Assembly: GCA_963693285.1 (NCBI GenBank)
Contig: OY848926.1
Span: forward strand, 2,051,001 to 2,115,000
From: Xestospongia muta
Lineage: Eukaryota; Porifera; Demospongiae; Haplosclerida; Petrosiidae
Direction: 5' to 3'
Length of the DNA stretch: 64,000 nt
In this document: positions 42,639 through 54,034 of the stretch, one piece after another
Layout: each line of letters opens with the position of its first letter
Position numbering within the stretch: position 1 is the stretch's first letter
The notes under the pieces: model-generated
Database searches by the model: none
What the model was told of the DNA's origin: nothing
Seen by the model: only the letters and a program-made list of their open reading frames with translations
Made by a program: the position numbers and the translations under genes

Positions 42639-43726
42639 CTGTAATGATTGAATATATATCATTATATTTGTTATCAGTATTATCATCCTTAAGGATCTAT
42701 TTTTACCTTTTATAATGGTCAAATGTCATATATAATAAATACTTGAAGACATAAAAAGAACATTCAATTGCAATGTTCCTATGATTTATAGCACATTAAT
42801 CAATCCCTAATGTAATACAATTTTACTTGTTATAGTTGTCACTCTTATTCTTGTCTTGATAGTAATGGTCACACTAGTCTATTAGCTATATGTCTACTCT
42901 AGATATTAATATGTTCATATTCACTATGATTACCATCATTATGGCAGTGAACTCTTTCTGTTAATAATGTAATTTTGTTATCTATAAAGATACGATTTTG
43001 TCACAACTACTAAGCCATTATGACAAACAACGCTATGATGTATGGTGTATGTACACTATCTCATAGTATATGATCTAATAATGTGGTCATTTTATATAAA
43101 CAATATAGTAATATACTGAACTTTCATCTAAAGCTAGTATTCATTTATATATATATGAGAGAGTGTACTCTTGTCATAACTTGCTATTACAATTTCATTT
43201 ATAGCAGCCATATTAATAATTGGTCAGTTAAACTCGTTTACTCATAATGGATTGGCTTTGTCTGTAATGGTATCATCTTGCCTTTAGACTATTCTCTAAT
43301 TATGGCTTTTAAAACCAATATGATCATTACTACCAAGACAAGAGACCAAATAATGACATCTATATCAAGTGAAATTGATTGAAATAATTATTTATACATT
43401 GTAATAATGATATTAAGAAATGAGTGTCAACTAGTTGATATGTTATAAATAATGATAGCAGTGTCTAGTTTTTGTCTCCCAGACTACTACATCCCATGAC
43501 AACAGTCTCAGACTAATATCTTTGATAGATATTCTTGAGACAAGGAATAATATGCACACTGGCATTTTAATATCCAATGATAATTCAAATCTTGGAAAAT
43601 TATAATGTGGCATTTGAAGTAATAGTTAACATTACAAGCAAATATACCAGACTACATTTCATCATGGGACATGGTAGTCTGGGGACAAGACTATATGCAA
43701 TGTTAGAGTTTGATATTATCAACATG

Positions 43727-43779
<53 letters not shown>

Positions 43780-43917
43780 ACAGGATCAATACTTAGCATT
43801 AAAATGCTCTATCAGACTAATAATTAAAACAATTGTTAATCTAAGATTGCTCTCTAATAGCTTATAAATATCAACTAGGTACATATAGTTATATAACCAT
43901 TTATCCTAGATACTTAC
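42639..43917 (-). other. 5'-UTR intron of T5 with (TA)n
   Basis: Predicted 1279 nt (GTAAGTATC donor at 43917). It holds one unit of the sequence triplicated in T4 (43203-43620), without the MITE, and a (TA)n tract at about 43730-43776. Confidence 0.6.
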
Positions 43918-44102
43918 TGGAGAAGAGGAGCTCTTTGAGAAATAGTAATTAGAATGATGATAGGAGGTCGTTAATGACTTTAAGATTTGACTCTTTAATT
44001 GTGATGTTTTTAGTTAGATAATTCTGCAGCTTGTATTGCAGCAATTTGTAGTCTCAAGATCAGGTGACTGAATCTGATTGGCTATCAATTACACTATAAA
44101 TA
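43918..44102 (-). promoter_or_regulatory. T5 first exon and core promoter
   Basis: The exon is about 152 nt from TCAGTC (A at 44069) to CTCCA|GTAAGTATC. TATTTATAG at 44102-44094, 30 nt upstream, with CCAAT in between. Confidence 0.52.
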
Positions 44103-44433
44103 CATCATTGTATAAATTGATTCAACCAATACATGGTTATACAAGTTACATGTACATAACAAAATTATTAGATATAATAAAGTAATCATCATACTGCAGC
44201 TGTTTTGATTACTAATATATTATAGGATTGACTACTCGTGTACTAATATAGAACTAGGATAATTTGTTTATTCCTAGACAAAATAAGATACTGGACCAGG
44301 AATATCACATGGAAGTCATACATATGTTTCAATATATTTTGTAAGGATGAGTGCAAATAAAATTGATGATATTGATTGTCACATGATTTATCATCATAGT
44401 TTTATTGTTTATAGTTTCAAGAACTACTTACAG
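44103..44433. repeat. Upstream block U, copy 6
   Basis: Intact-looking copy between the T5 promoter and the coiled-coil gene relic, ending in ACTACTTACAG (44433). Confidence 0.6.
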
Positions 44434-44829
44434 AGGAGTTATATGATATAATCTCTTAGAAGACATGAGGAAGAGGAAGTGACATTCTATTCTCCACCCC
44501 CTGCATCTCATTTATCACCTCACCTAGCGCCATATGATTATTTCTCATCACCAATGAGAGTATCACATTAGCAAGCCACACTCACACATTTAAATAAGCA
44601 CAGTACAAGTTGAGCTTATACAGATGATGTCATTATGATATCATAGTACAAACATGGTCCAAATGTACCAATTAATCTAATTGCTAAAACTAGTCCAACA
44701 ACCACATGTGAAGTAACCCCTGGTCTATATACTCATCTTAATAGAGAACAAATGGAAGTATTATATAATAGTAGATGTCATCAAATGAAAGAACTGGAAC
44801 AAACAATGGATTTATTTGAACATGAACAA

Positions 44830-45050
44830 TAACTTCATTGTTACCACTGTAATTGGAAGCTATATCATCATAAACTCTAGCATGAGCTTTGTCACAACTG
44901 TCATTGTTAAAATTCAGAATCTTTTGTGATGACTGTGATTACCATTCAAAATTCAAAATTTCAATGACAATATCAGTACAAAAAGGCCATAATAGATTCA
45001 TCATATTTCCCTTTCATTAAAAATCCATAAATTGCTACGTGTGTCCCTAC
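44830..45050 (-). pseudogene. MATH5 fragment inside the coiled-coil relic
   Basis: About 221 bp matching MATH5 (GTHVAIYGFLMKGKYDES-like and the KILNFNNDSCDKAHARVYDD-like strand). It runs opposite to the host relic and is bounded by coiled-coil exons on both sides. Two short indels; not functional. Confidence 0.85.
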
Positions 45051-46265
45051 AATACAGAACTGAACTGAATCAGCTCAAAAAAGAATTATCTTTTGCTAGG
45101 CAACAATTAGAGCAAGTCAGTGAAAGAAACAAGTCAAAAACTAACCTTTCTCCTCTAGAGTAAAGAGAATGCAACAAACTATTCTCAAGGGAATGATCAG
45201 TCTTTATTACAAGCTCAATCTCATGTATGCTACTTACATTACCTATAGCTATCGGTTAACATTTGTTTTTTTAGTCAAGTTACAATTCGTCAGAGAATTT
45301 AGAAGAAGAGAGAAGAGATTTGATAGCTCAATTGAAGACTTGAGATATCAACTCTCAACATCACAAGAACAACTATTAGTGTCTGAACAAAAAATTAAAG
45401 AATCTGAGGTACATAACAATTGATATAATAAAATTAATATAGTAGATTTTTATCTGTTATAATAGTCAGTAATTCAGGAGTGGCAGATGTTACAGGAAAG
45501 AACTGGAAGAGAGCGAGAAGAGGAAGGAGAAAAGTTGAGACAACAGATAAAGGAACTACAAACACAGATTGATACACATCAAGTGATGGCTGAAATGAAA
45601 CTCAAGACAAATTTAGAACAGTGGGTATTCTGTCTAATAAACTCTACATTGTTAAGTATTATAGATGTCGTTCAGCTTGTTTAAAACTTCATGAAGACTC
45701 CACAGGAAGACTTAAAGAAGAGTTGTTAGAAGAGAAATGTAAACTTGAACTACATTATCAAGCAGAAACTACCAAACTAAGGTGCATCATCTTTACACTG
45801 TAAAAAAGGCTATAGTGACCTACAGCCAATATATTAGTACATTATTAAACATTATTATTTGGGTCATATTACTACAGTGTCTTAAATGATTATGTCCAAG
45901 CTTAAGGTCCTAGTATACACTATAGGATAGTTTCTTTGTTGTTTATTTGTTTAATAGAAAAGAAGTGGGAACTTTACAATCTAAACTAGTCACTACTCAA
46001 CAACAATTAGTTGAAGTCAATGATAAGAAAGAAACAAAGACAATAGAAACAATGAAGTTGAGGGAACACATCAAGAAACTTCAAATTGAATTAGAGTCAT
46101 TACATAAAACACAAACTGGTTCTCTTCATGATGTTGTAGATAATCTTAAGAAGGAATGGGAAAAAGAAGAAAGAACAAAAATAGCATCTGCTGTAGAAAC
46201 ACCTCATACAGGCTGGATTAAGGAAAGAGAAAGTGAATGGAAGAACAGAGTAAGAGAGAGAGAAA

Positions 46266-46279
46266 ATGTGTGTGTGTGT

Positions 46280-46313
<34 letters not shown>
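46266..46313. repeat. (TG)n(TA)n microsatellite
   Basis: Compound dinucleotide tract that interrupts the last coiled-coil exon after RVRERE; the Cys/Val and Tyr/Ile repeats read from it are artefacts. Confidence 0.95.
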
Positions 46314-46315
<2 letters not shown>

Positions 46316-46918
46316 AGACAACCAACAACAGAAGGACACAATTTGTATTGATATAGCATAATGTTGATACTTTAGTATATGGTACTGATGATGTCACATC
46401 ATGTCAGTGTTTGCTATATAGAGATTTTACTGTGAGTAGTATTGAATGATAAGTAATATAGAATAATAATTGTGTAATAAATAAAAACATTTATCTCAAT
46501 AATAAAATGTAGAGTTGTTTTCTGGGCTTACTCCTAAATATTTATCATAATTGTTTCTTTTTATCAGTTAGATATATTGTGTAATTAAAATAGATAATTA
46601 GAAGCTGAAAATACAAGTTAACACAAGATCTCACTGACAAGCAAAACCAGTTTAACAAGTTAATAAAGCAAGTGGATGGTTTAATTTAGAGGGAGTGAGT
46701 GACATGGAAGAGGACGTCAAGAAAGAGAGAGAGAAGATCCGGCAGTTCAACTGGGTGTGGCTCAGACTATGATACAATCTTTTAATCATTCAGGTAAGAC
46801 TAGTATGTCTTTATAATCAGTAGAATTTATTAATATTAGTCTAGTCATCAAGTAATTATAATATATACATATATAATCATGTACATAGTACCAATGCCTA
46901 TGTAGGGATGGTCTGTAT

Positions 46919-47310
46919 CATAGGGGTAGGAAAGGGGGGGCAGGGGGGCTGAAGCCCCCCAACTTCAAAATTAGGAAGGCTAAGACCCCTGCATAGTTTG
47001 CACTCAAGACTATGTATACAATAACCTCTTGATTGAAGTGATTATTGTGTTAATTTGTGTACATTAATGCACTTTTCAATCTTATGCCAACTAAAAAATA
47101 ACCTATGAAGTACTATGATACAAGAACAACCAAACCACATCATGTTATTACATAGGCATAAGGACCGTGCTGATAACATAAACTTATTAGAAATAGCCTG
47201 TTTCCTTTAACGACAGATGAATTTTTTGGGTCATTTTTGATGTTTAATAATATAACACAACTAAATATAAGGTCAGCCCCCCCAACTTAAACTTCGTTCC
47301 TACTCCACTG
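46919..47310. mobile_element. hAT-like MITE
   Basis: 392 bp. The left end CATAGGGGTAGGAA and the inverted right end CAGTGGAGTAGGAA form imperfect terminal repeats, each followed by G-rich sequence (GGGGGGCTGA). The flanks GTCTGTAT (46911-46918) and GTCTATAT (47311-47318) look like an 8-bp target duplication with one change. The uninterrupted site (GGTCTGTATAATACTTC) is seen in paralogous spacers near 5704 and 31200. No ORF; it would depend on a transposase elsewhere. Confidence 0.78.
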
Positions 47311-47689
47311 GTCTATATAATACTTCATTAATGTAATAGCTCATGAAATAAAAGGAACTATGGAAAATCCTCTCTTGGAAAAAGACAGTTTCAATGTATG
47401 TATATTTTCTGACACAAAATTGTGACATCTACAGATCACTAAAGTCAATATAATAATCATCTTTGCAATTGTCTATGCTCCATCTACTAAACCACAAATT
47501 AGGTAATAATTTATAGTTCAATGATCCCACTAGTGAAAATATGTAAATATGTTAGTATTGAACACACACAGCTTACTAACTACAATAATAAAGTTTTTAT
47601 TGCCTGGGATGTTGCCCATGCCAGGGAATCTTATTATCATTTTTGACTATATGTATACATAAATATATATATATATGCCTCCTTTATCA
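47311..47689. repeat. Spacer block S
   Basis: Continues the spacer interrupted by the MITE and matches 61260-61680 closely. Short (TA)n at about 47660-47675. No gene seen. Confidence 0.55.
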
Positions 47690-48279
47690 TTTTATTTTAT
47701 TTTTGTTTACAACAATTAAAAGTGACAAATAAAATTAAGCTACACCTTTCACACCAACACATATTTCAACCCATGAACTTTGTTAACTCTAGATGTGAAT
47801 GCTACATTGATTTGTGATTACTTTGGACCATGTATAAATAAATATATAAATAAACATAATATATAATTACATATGTATATATATGTGTGTGTGTGTGTGC
47901 TCTCACCATCTTATTCTCTGTTGTTTGTTACAATTGAAAATGACAAATAAAATTAAACTGCATGCACCCTTCATAGCCAACATAGCAACCAAATAATTTT
48001 CTTAACCCCAAAAGCAATTACTACATTAATTGGTGTGTCTCATCATGAATAGCTCTAGTAAATGTTTCATTGTGAAGCTAGTATCCTCCACAACAATTAT
48101 GGAATTAATCGTAATCTTGTTTGCAATAAGAGCTAAGAACTGTTTGGCTAATTGTTGTTGTGAATTTTAAAAAATATCATTTTTAACACATCAAATAAAA
48201 TTTAAATTATAAAGTAATAACAAAAAATGTTTTTTTAGTTACAACAAACATTATTGTTACATTGTCTCATGTGGTTTGT
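47690..48279. repeat. Downstream block D, two tandem parts, 3' of T6
   Basis: The start of the block occurs twice (about 47690-47830 and 47900-48279), separated by (TA)/(GT)-rich sequence. CATTTTATTTTATTTT near 47690 contains AATAAA on the minus strand. Confidence 0.55.
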
Positions 48280-51200
48280 TTATGAAAACTCTTGCATTTT
48301 TACACTTTTTACTCTCAAACGAATACAGTCATCTTCAATGTATTGAACACTACGAGTAGCTGCATATAAAGTAGAGTGAGCACAAAATTTATGAGTCTCC
48401 CAAGGTAAATCAGCTTTTTTCTTTGTACCCGTTACTTGATTACGAGCACCAGATACTGCTTTAGTAAAATGGATCACGTGCAAAATATGTGAGTCATTTT
48501 TACGCCAATTAATAAGTTGTATTTTTAGATCAATATTCATTGGCCATTTCAGATTACTATCATTCTCACCTTTAAGCAAACGAACAAAAAGGGAGACATG
48601 AGTACCTTTTCCATCACCATATCCATTAGGATACACTTCCAATCTCATTTTGTAGCCATTATTATGAGTATAGAATGGAGGACTAAGATACACACTGTTA
48701 TACATTTTACGCATATGAAACTCTGTTATAGTGATTTCTATAGGCCAAGATGTTGAGGTGTCCCTTAAAATCTGCCATCTTGGAGTCTTGTTTAATAGAG
48801 GAGTGCTATATAGAGCAACATCATATATTCTGATACGCACACAGTCATCTTCAAGATATTTTGTTGATAAAGGATGTTTTGGGAATAACTCAGAAAGAGG
48901 TATAATTTCATTACTACCCCATCCTTCTGGGGCTAGACCATCATCATAAACTCTAGCAAAAGCATCATCGCAACTGTCGTTATTAAAATGCAGAATTTTC
49001 CTGTGATGGCTGTGATCACCTCTCCAATTAAGAATGTCAATAACAATATCAGCACAAAAAGGCCATAATAGGGAGTCATCATATTTCCCTTTCATTAAAT
49101 ACCCATAAATTGCTACATGTGTCCCTACATCACCTGCAGCATTTACTTTTAGGCACATTTTATAACCATATGCAGATGTATAAAATGGAGGACTGAAATA
49201 TGTGTTCTTCAGTCGAATACGATGAGAGAATTGAGTTATAGTGAATTCAAAAAAGTTTGTAGGTTTCTGATTTTGCCAAATTGGAATCTTACTGCAATGA
49301 GGTGTTGAGTATACAACTACTTCTTTCACCTTAAATCTAAGACAATCATTCTGTAAATATTCAGTGTTGGTTGTACTGTTGTAATTGAGTTTTGAGCAAA
49401 GTATTAATTCATGTGTGCCCCAGCAATTTAAAGCTTTTTCTCCTGATATAACACGGCTTTTACATTCATCTGGAGTTTGTCCATTCAAAGATATTGTGTT
49501 ATTATAATGACTTGCATTCTGTCTCCAATTGATAAGTTCAACTACAATATCAGCTTGAAAAGGCCACACAAGATTGCTATCATTGTCACCCTTCAAGATA
49601 CGAGCATACACTGCAACATAATCATCATTTTTTTTATTTGCTTTAACTTCTAGTCTCACTTCATAACCTCTGGAATGTGTTAAGAATGCAGAGCTAGTGT
49701 ATGTAGTACCAAGATCTTTACGTTTTGAAAAATTTGTAACAGTAAACTCGAAAAAATGAGATATCGTTTGAGAATTTTGCCAACTTGGAGATTTCTGACT
49801 GAACTCAGAAGAGTGGACAATGACTTCTTTGACCCTGAATAGTAAGCAGTCATCTTGAAGGTATCGTGTGTTCTTAGATGGATTGTATTCAAGAGATGAA
49901 TGTTGTATAAATTGTGAATATCCCCAGCCCTTACTTCCTCGCTCACCAGTTGTTACACGACTACGTGTACTATTACTGACATTTGATGACAATTCAATCA
50001 CTCTACTGTGATGACCATTGTCTTCTCTCCAATTCACTAGCTCTACTACTACATCTCCATGAAAAGGCCACAGCAAAAAGTCATCCATTGGACCTTTCAT
50101 TAGATATACATACACACCAATGTGACCATGATCATTACAATTAGTATCAACTCTAAGTTGCATCTTGTACCCATTTTCATGAGTAACAAAAGGATCACTG
50201 AAATAAGGACTCTTATGTTGTTTGTGTTTATTAAAGTGTGTTAGCACAAAATGACAAAGCTCTTGGGTATCATGTGAAGGGAGTCTCCAAGAAGGGCTTT
50301 TAGGAATGCTATGAGAGGAATAAACATCTACTGACTTAACTTTAATATGAATGCAATCATTTCTAAGAAATTCTGTGTTTTTATAGTGATTGTCAGAAAG
50401 AGCAGAGTATGCCACAATTTGTTGACAACTAGATTTTGCAATATCAGTATTCAGTACTCTATTAATATATGTACTTGGTAATCCATTATGGAAACTAAAA
50501 GTGTACTTTTGACAATTTTTATCTTCCCCCCAATTTAATATCTCAACTACAACATCACCGGTAAAAGGCCAAGCTAATGTATCATCATACTCTCCTTTCA
50601 TGAGTCTAGCATGCAAGGACATATATGTACCCTTTGTTGTATTGAAACCATTGAAAGTGGAAGCGGAAACAAAAATGATAAGCTTGTATCCTCTTGAATC
50701 TGTGTAAAATGGAGGACCATAAAAAGAAGCGTTTCTTTGTTTAATTTGAGTAAATGAAGTAATTGTGAATTGACATAAGCAGTTCCCAACAGCCCATGGT
50801 GGAAGATCTGGTACAATATTTGGCAAAATAATCACTCTCTTAACATGAAAGCTCAGACAGTTGTGTTGTAGATATTCTGTGTTTTTATCAGGATTGTATA
50901 AAAGCTCATCATTGGGTCTAAAATCCCTGATCCCTTTACCCCACTCAGCTAGTTTCTCAGTGGCCATTTGACTACAAAAATAATCACCTGGAAGGTAAAA
51001 TGTCTTAATATAACTACTTGTATTATCTCTCCAATTAAAGAGACCCACTTCTATTTCAGCACGAAGTGGCCATTGAAGTAAATGGTCATACTCACCTTTT
51101 GTTGTAAATGCAACTACAGAAACATTATCCTGTTCATACGAATTTGCATCTACCCTTAAATGAATCTTATACCCTTGTTTGTGAGTATAGAATGGAGGAC

Positions 51201-51819
51201 TAAACCAAGGATCTCTACTCTCTAAGTAGTAGGTGTAATTTGTCATTGTAAAAGATAAAGGAACTGTTTGTATTATCTTGTTGGCAGCATAAGGTAGGCT
51301 TCCCTTGGAATGAACAATTACACGTAAAGGACATTCTGTCTCAAGATGATGTTGTATATCTTTGCGCTTATATTGGCTATTAGAACATTTATTGGGACAA
51401 TCAATAGCGATTTCCCCACAAATTGGTAAATGCTCTTCTATTGCTGCCTTGTCAGCACATTGAGAATTGCAGTGCTTGCATTTTTTAACACCCTTATTAC
51501 AATTTGTTGTTACATGTTGTTCCAATCCACGTAGCTCACCTGTCCAAGTACATCCCTCCTTATGGTAATAACAATATACTTCTAAATTTAACAGTTGATG
51601 AGAAAAAAATATATCTTTAATTGTTTCAAAGTTATCATGTCGACATTGAGGACACTTGACATTAGAAGTACACTTCAGTTGTTCAGTACAATTAGAGCAT
51701 ACGTGATTACCACAACAAGTTGTTTGATAAGCATCTTTTAATAGTTCAAAACAAATTGGACACTTATAATCGTATGTTGGAGGATCAACAAACTCAATAT
51801 CTTGTTCTAGTTCATCCAT
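48280..51819 (-). CDS. T6: RING-TRAF zinc finger-hexa-MATH protein, mosaic
   Basis: 1179 codons, all RING and zinc finger ligands present. After the RING it reads NFETIKDIFFSHQLL where others have NFEANEDKFFSRQLL. The protein looks mosaic. MATH3 to MATH6 follow T2/T7/T8 (KANKKNDDYVAVYARILK, DDAFARVYDDGLAPEGWG). The start of MATH2 (TDSRGYKLIIFVSASTFNGF) is that of T5, with 184 identical nucleotides (50579-50762). Near the end of MATH6 it has LPWETHKF where most have LPWGTHKF, shared with T8, so the core WG is altered in that domain. Usual GTGAAAC leader behind CATTACAG. Confidence 0.93.
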   Translation of the reverse strand: MDELEQDIEFVDPPTYDYKCPICFELLKDAYQTTCCGNHVCSNCTEQLKCTSNVKCPQCRHDNFETIKDIFFSHQLLNLEVYCYYHKEGCTWTGELRGLEQHVTTNCNKGVKKCKHCNSQCADKAAIEEHLPICGEIAIDCPNKCSNSQYKRKDIQHHLETECPLRVIVHSKGSLPYAANKIIQTVPLSFTMTNYTYYLESRDPWFSPPFYTHKQGYKIHLRVDANSYEQDNVSVVAFTTKGEYDHLLQWPLRAEIEVGLFNWRDNTSSYIKTFYLPGDYFCSQMATEKLAEWGKGIRDFRPNDELLYNPDKNTEYLQHNCLSFHVKRVIILPNIVPDLPPWAVGNCLCQFTITSFTQIKQRNASFYGPPFYTDSRGYKLIIFVSASTFNGFNTTKGTYMSLHARLMKGEYDDTLAWPFTGDVVVEILNWGEDKNCQKYTFSFHNGLPSTYINRVLNTDIAKSSCQQIVAYSALSDNHYKNTEFLRNDCIHIKVKSVDVYSSHSIPKSPSWRLPSHDTQELCHFVLTHFNKHKQHKSPYFSDPFVTHENGYKMQLRVDTNCNDHGHIGVYVYLMKGPMDDFLLWPFHGDVVVELVNWREDNGHHSRVIELSSNVSNSTRSRVTTGERGSKGWGYSQFIQHSSLEYNPSKNTRYLQDDCLLFRVKEVIVHSSEFSQKSPSWQNSQTISHFFEFTVTNFSKRKDLGTTYTSSAFLTHSRGYEVRLEVKANKKNDDYVAVYARILKGDNDSNLVWPFQADIVVELINWRQNASHYNNTISLNGQTPDECKSRVISGEKALNCWGTHELILCSKLNYNSTTNTEYLQNDCLRFKVKEVVVYSTPHCSKIPIWQNQKPTNFFEFTITQFSHRIRLKNTYFSPPFYTSAYGYKMCLKVNAAGDVGTHVAIYGYLMKGKYDDSLLWPFCADIVIDILNWRGDHSHHRKILHFNNDSCDDAFARVYDDGLAPEGWGSNEIIPLSELFPKHPLSTKYLEDDCVRIRIYDVALYSTPLLNKTPRWQILRDTSTSWPIEITITEFHMRKMYNSVYLSPPFYTHNNGYKMRLEVYPNGYGDGKGTHVSLFVRLLKGENDSNLKWPMNIDLKIQLINWRKNDSHILHVIHFTKAVSGARNQVTGTKKKADLPWETHKFCAHSTLYAATRSVQYIEDDCIRLRVKSVKMQEFS

Positions 51820-51826
51820 GTTTCAC

Positions 51827-53153
51827 CTGTAATGATTGAAATATATATCAATATATCTGTTATCAGTGTTATCATCCTTAAGGATCTATTTTTATTTTTT
51901 ATAATGATCAAATGCCATGTATAATAAATATATTTGAAAACATAATAAGAACATACAATTGTAATTGTAAAACACATCAACATATCTTATTCAATGTTTA
52001 TCAAGTATTATCATTCATATAGCATCTGTTTTATGTTTTATTATGGTCAACAGCATGTATTATAGATATATTTTGAAACATAACAAGAACACATAATCAC
52101 AATGTTCCTGGGATATATAACATATCATTCAATTCCTAATGTAATAAAATTTACTTGTTATAATTGTAACACTTATTCTTGTCTTGATAGTAATGGTCAC
52201 ACTAGTCTATAAGCTATGTGTCGTCTACCCTAGATGTTAAAATATATTCATATTCACCATGGTTACCATCATCATGGTAGTGAACTCTTTTCTGTTAATA
52301 ATGTAATTTTGTTCTCTGTATTAATACTATTTTGTCATAGCTACTAAGAGTTAAATTATGACAATCAACACTAAGATATATGGTGTATGTACACTACCTC
52401 ATAGTATATGATCCAATAAAGTGGTGTGTATTTATATACACAATATAGCAGTATACTAAACTTTATATCTAAAGCTAGTATTAATTTATACACTGTTATA
52501 TTTATGAGAGGGTGTACACTTGTCACAACTTGCTATCATAATTTCACTCATAGTAGGCATATTAAAAATTTGCTTGGTCAGTTAAATTCATCCTTACCTA
52601 ATATGTAGGCCTTGTCTGTTATAGTAGTATCCTGCCTCAAGGCTATTCTGTAATTATGGCTTTGATATGATTATAAAACCAATATGATCATCGCTACCAG
52701 ACAAGAGACCAAGTAATTACATATATAAAATTAAATTGAAATTGTGAAATTGTGATAACTATGGGAAAATCAATAAGTTGTAATACTATCAAGAATTGAA
52801 CCTTAACTATTTGATATATTACGGATTATAATAGCAGTGTATAGTTCTTGTCACCCAAACTACCATGCTCCATGAAAAAAATTGTCTCCAGCTGGTTGTT
52901 ATCTTTGCTTATTTTTGTGGGACAGAAAATAATATGTACATTGGAATTTCATGTGTCCAATGTAATTCAAATCTTAAAAATTTTTATAACATCTAGAACA
53001 AGAGTTAACATTACAAACAAATATACCAGACTACCTTATGGGACATGGTAGTGTGGGGACAAGACTATGCAGTAAAGTAAGATTGCTCTCTAGTAGCTTA
53101 CAAATATGAACTAGGTACATATAGTTATATAACAAATCATTTTAGATACTTAC
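51827..53153 (-). other. 5'-UTR intron of T6
   Basis: Predicted 1327 nt (donor GTAAGTATC at 53153). The first 130 nt after the acceptor resemble T1/T5. From about 51965 the sequence restarts as in T4 (AAACACATCAACATATCTTA), so two intron types are joined. The donor-proximal element is present with several changes. Confidence 0.55.
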
Positions 53154-53340
53154 TTGAGGTAAAGGAGCTCTTTGAGAAATGATAATTAGAATGATGACAG
53201 CAGGTAACTGATGATTTAAGATTTGACCCCTAATTGTGATGTCTTTGTATATAGTTAGTTAGATAGCTTCTAGTACAACAATTTGTAGTCTCAAGATCAG
53301 GTGACTGAATCTGATTGGTCACCAATGACATCATAAATAC
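53154..53340 (-). promoter_or_regulatory. T6 first exon and core promoter
   Basis: The exon is about 153 nt from TCAGTC (A at 53306) to CTCAA|GTAAGT. TATTTATGA at 53340-53332 with CCAAT between. Confidence 0.5.
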
Positions 53341-53580
53341 ATCATTGTAAAAATTGATTTAACCAACACATGATTATACAAGTTACATGTACATAGCAAA
53401 ATTATTATATGTAATAAAGTAATCATCATACTGCAGCTGTTATGATTACTAATATATTATAGAATTGACTATTCATATGCTAATTATAGAACTAGGATGA
53501 TTTGTTTATTCCTAGACAAAATAAGTTACTGGACCAGGGCTGTCACATGGAAGTCATACAAATGGTTTAATGTATTTGTA
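53341..53580. repeat. Upstream block U, copy 7 (no coiled-coil relic follows)
   Basis: Runs to about 53580 and is then joined directly to the downstream block of T7. The coiled-coil segment is deleted here, which leaves the most compact gene spacing in the window. Confidence 0.55.
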
Positions 53581-54034
53581 ATCATATATAAATAAATATA
53601 TAAATAACAACAATATATAATTACATATGTATATATGTGTGTGTGTGTGTGTGTGTGCTCTCACCATTTTATTCTCTGTTGTTTGTTACAATTGAAAATG
53701 ACAAATAAAATTAAACTGCATGCACCCTTGATAGCCAACATAGCAACCAATTAATTTTCTTAACCCCAAAAGCAATTAGTGCATTAATTGGTGTGTCTTA
53801 TCATGACTAACTCTAGTAAATGTTTCATTGTGAAGCTAGTATCCTCCACAACAATTATGGAATTAATTGTAATCTTGTTTGCAATAAGAGCTAAGAACTG
53901 TTTGGCTAATTGTTGTTGTGAATTTAAAAATATGATTTTTAACACATCAAATAAAATTTAAATTATAAAGTAATAACAAAAAAAGTTTTTTAATTACAAT
54001 AAACATTATTGTTACATTGTCTCATGTGGTTTGT
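53581..54034. repeat. Downstream block D, 3' of T7
   Basis: Starts with (TA)-rich and (GT)n sequence (53635-53656). TTTATT at 53668-53673 gives AATAAA on the minus strand about 365 nt past the T7 stop, a candidate polyadenylation signal in the same place as in T8. Confidence 0.55.

Larger units (their letters stand above)
44434..46800 (+). pseudogene. Coiled-coil gene, most complete copy (CEP152/Asterless-like?)
   Basis: Multi-exon, divergent from T5. Exons in order: an acidic then SPPPASHLSPHLTPN segment (from 44434); LNREQMEVLYNS (to about 44826); QYRTELNQLKKELSFARQQ (45051 on); a piece at 45275-45408; EWQMLQERTGREREEE (45478-45620); CRSACLKLHEDSTGRLKEEL (45665-45781); and RKEVGTLQSKLVTTQQQ (45958 to about 46265). 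The last three join in phase across a 44-nt intron (45621-45664) and a 176-nt intron (45782-45957), so the splicing model is good. Lesions: a MATH5 fragment inserted at 44830-45050, a frameshift in the 45275-45408 exon and a (TG)n(TA)n expansion in the last exon. The motif order recalls CEP152/Asterless, but coiled coils align loosely; a different long coiled-coil protein is possible. A last degenerate piece ends at about 46796. Confidence 0.62.

Noticed and set aside
45169..45803. Three separate small plus-strand genes
   Set aside because: They are exons and read-through introns of one coiled-coil gene; the joins are in phase.
46100..46339. Minus-strand open frame with a Tyr/Ile run
   Set aside because: Antisense of the last coiled-coil exon plus a microsatellite.
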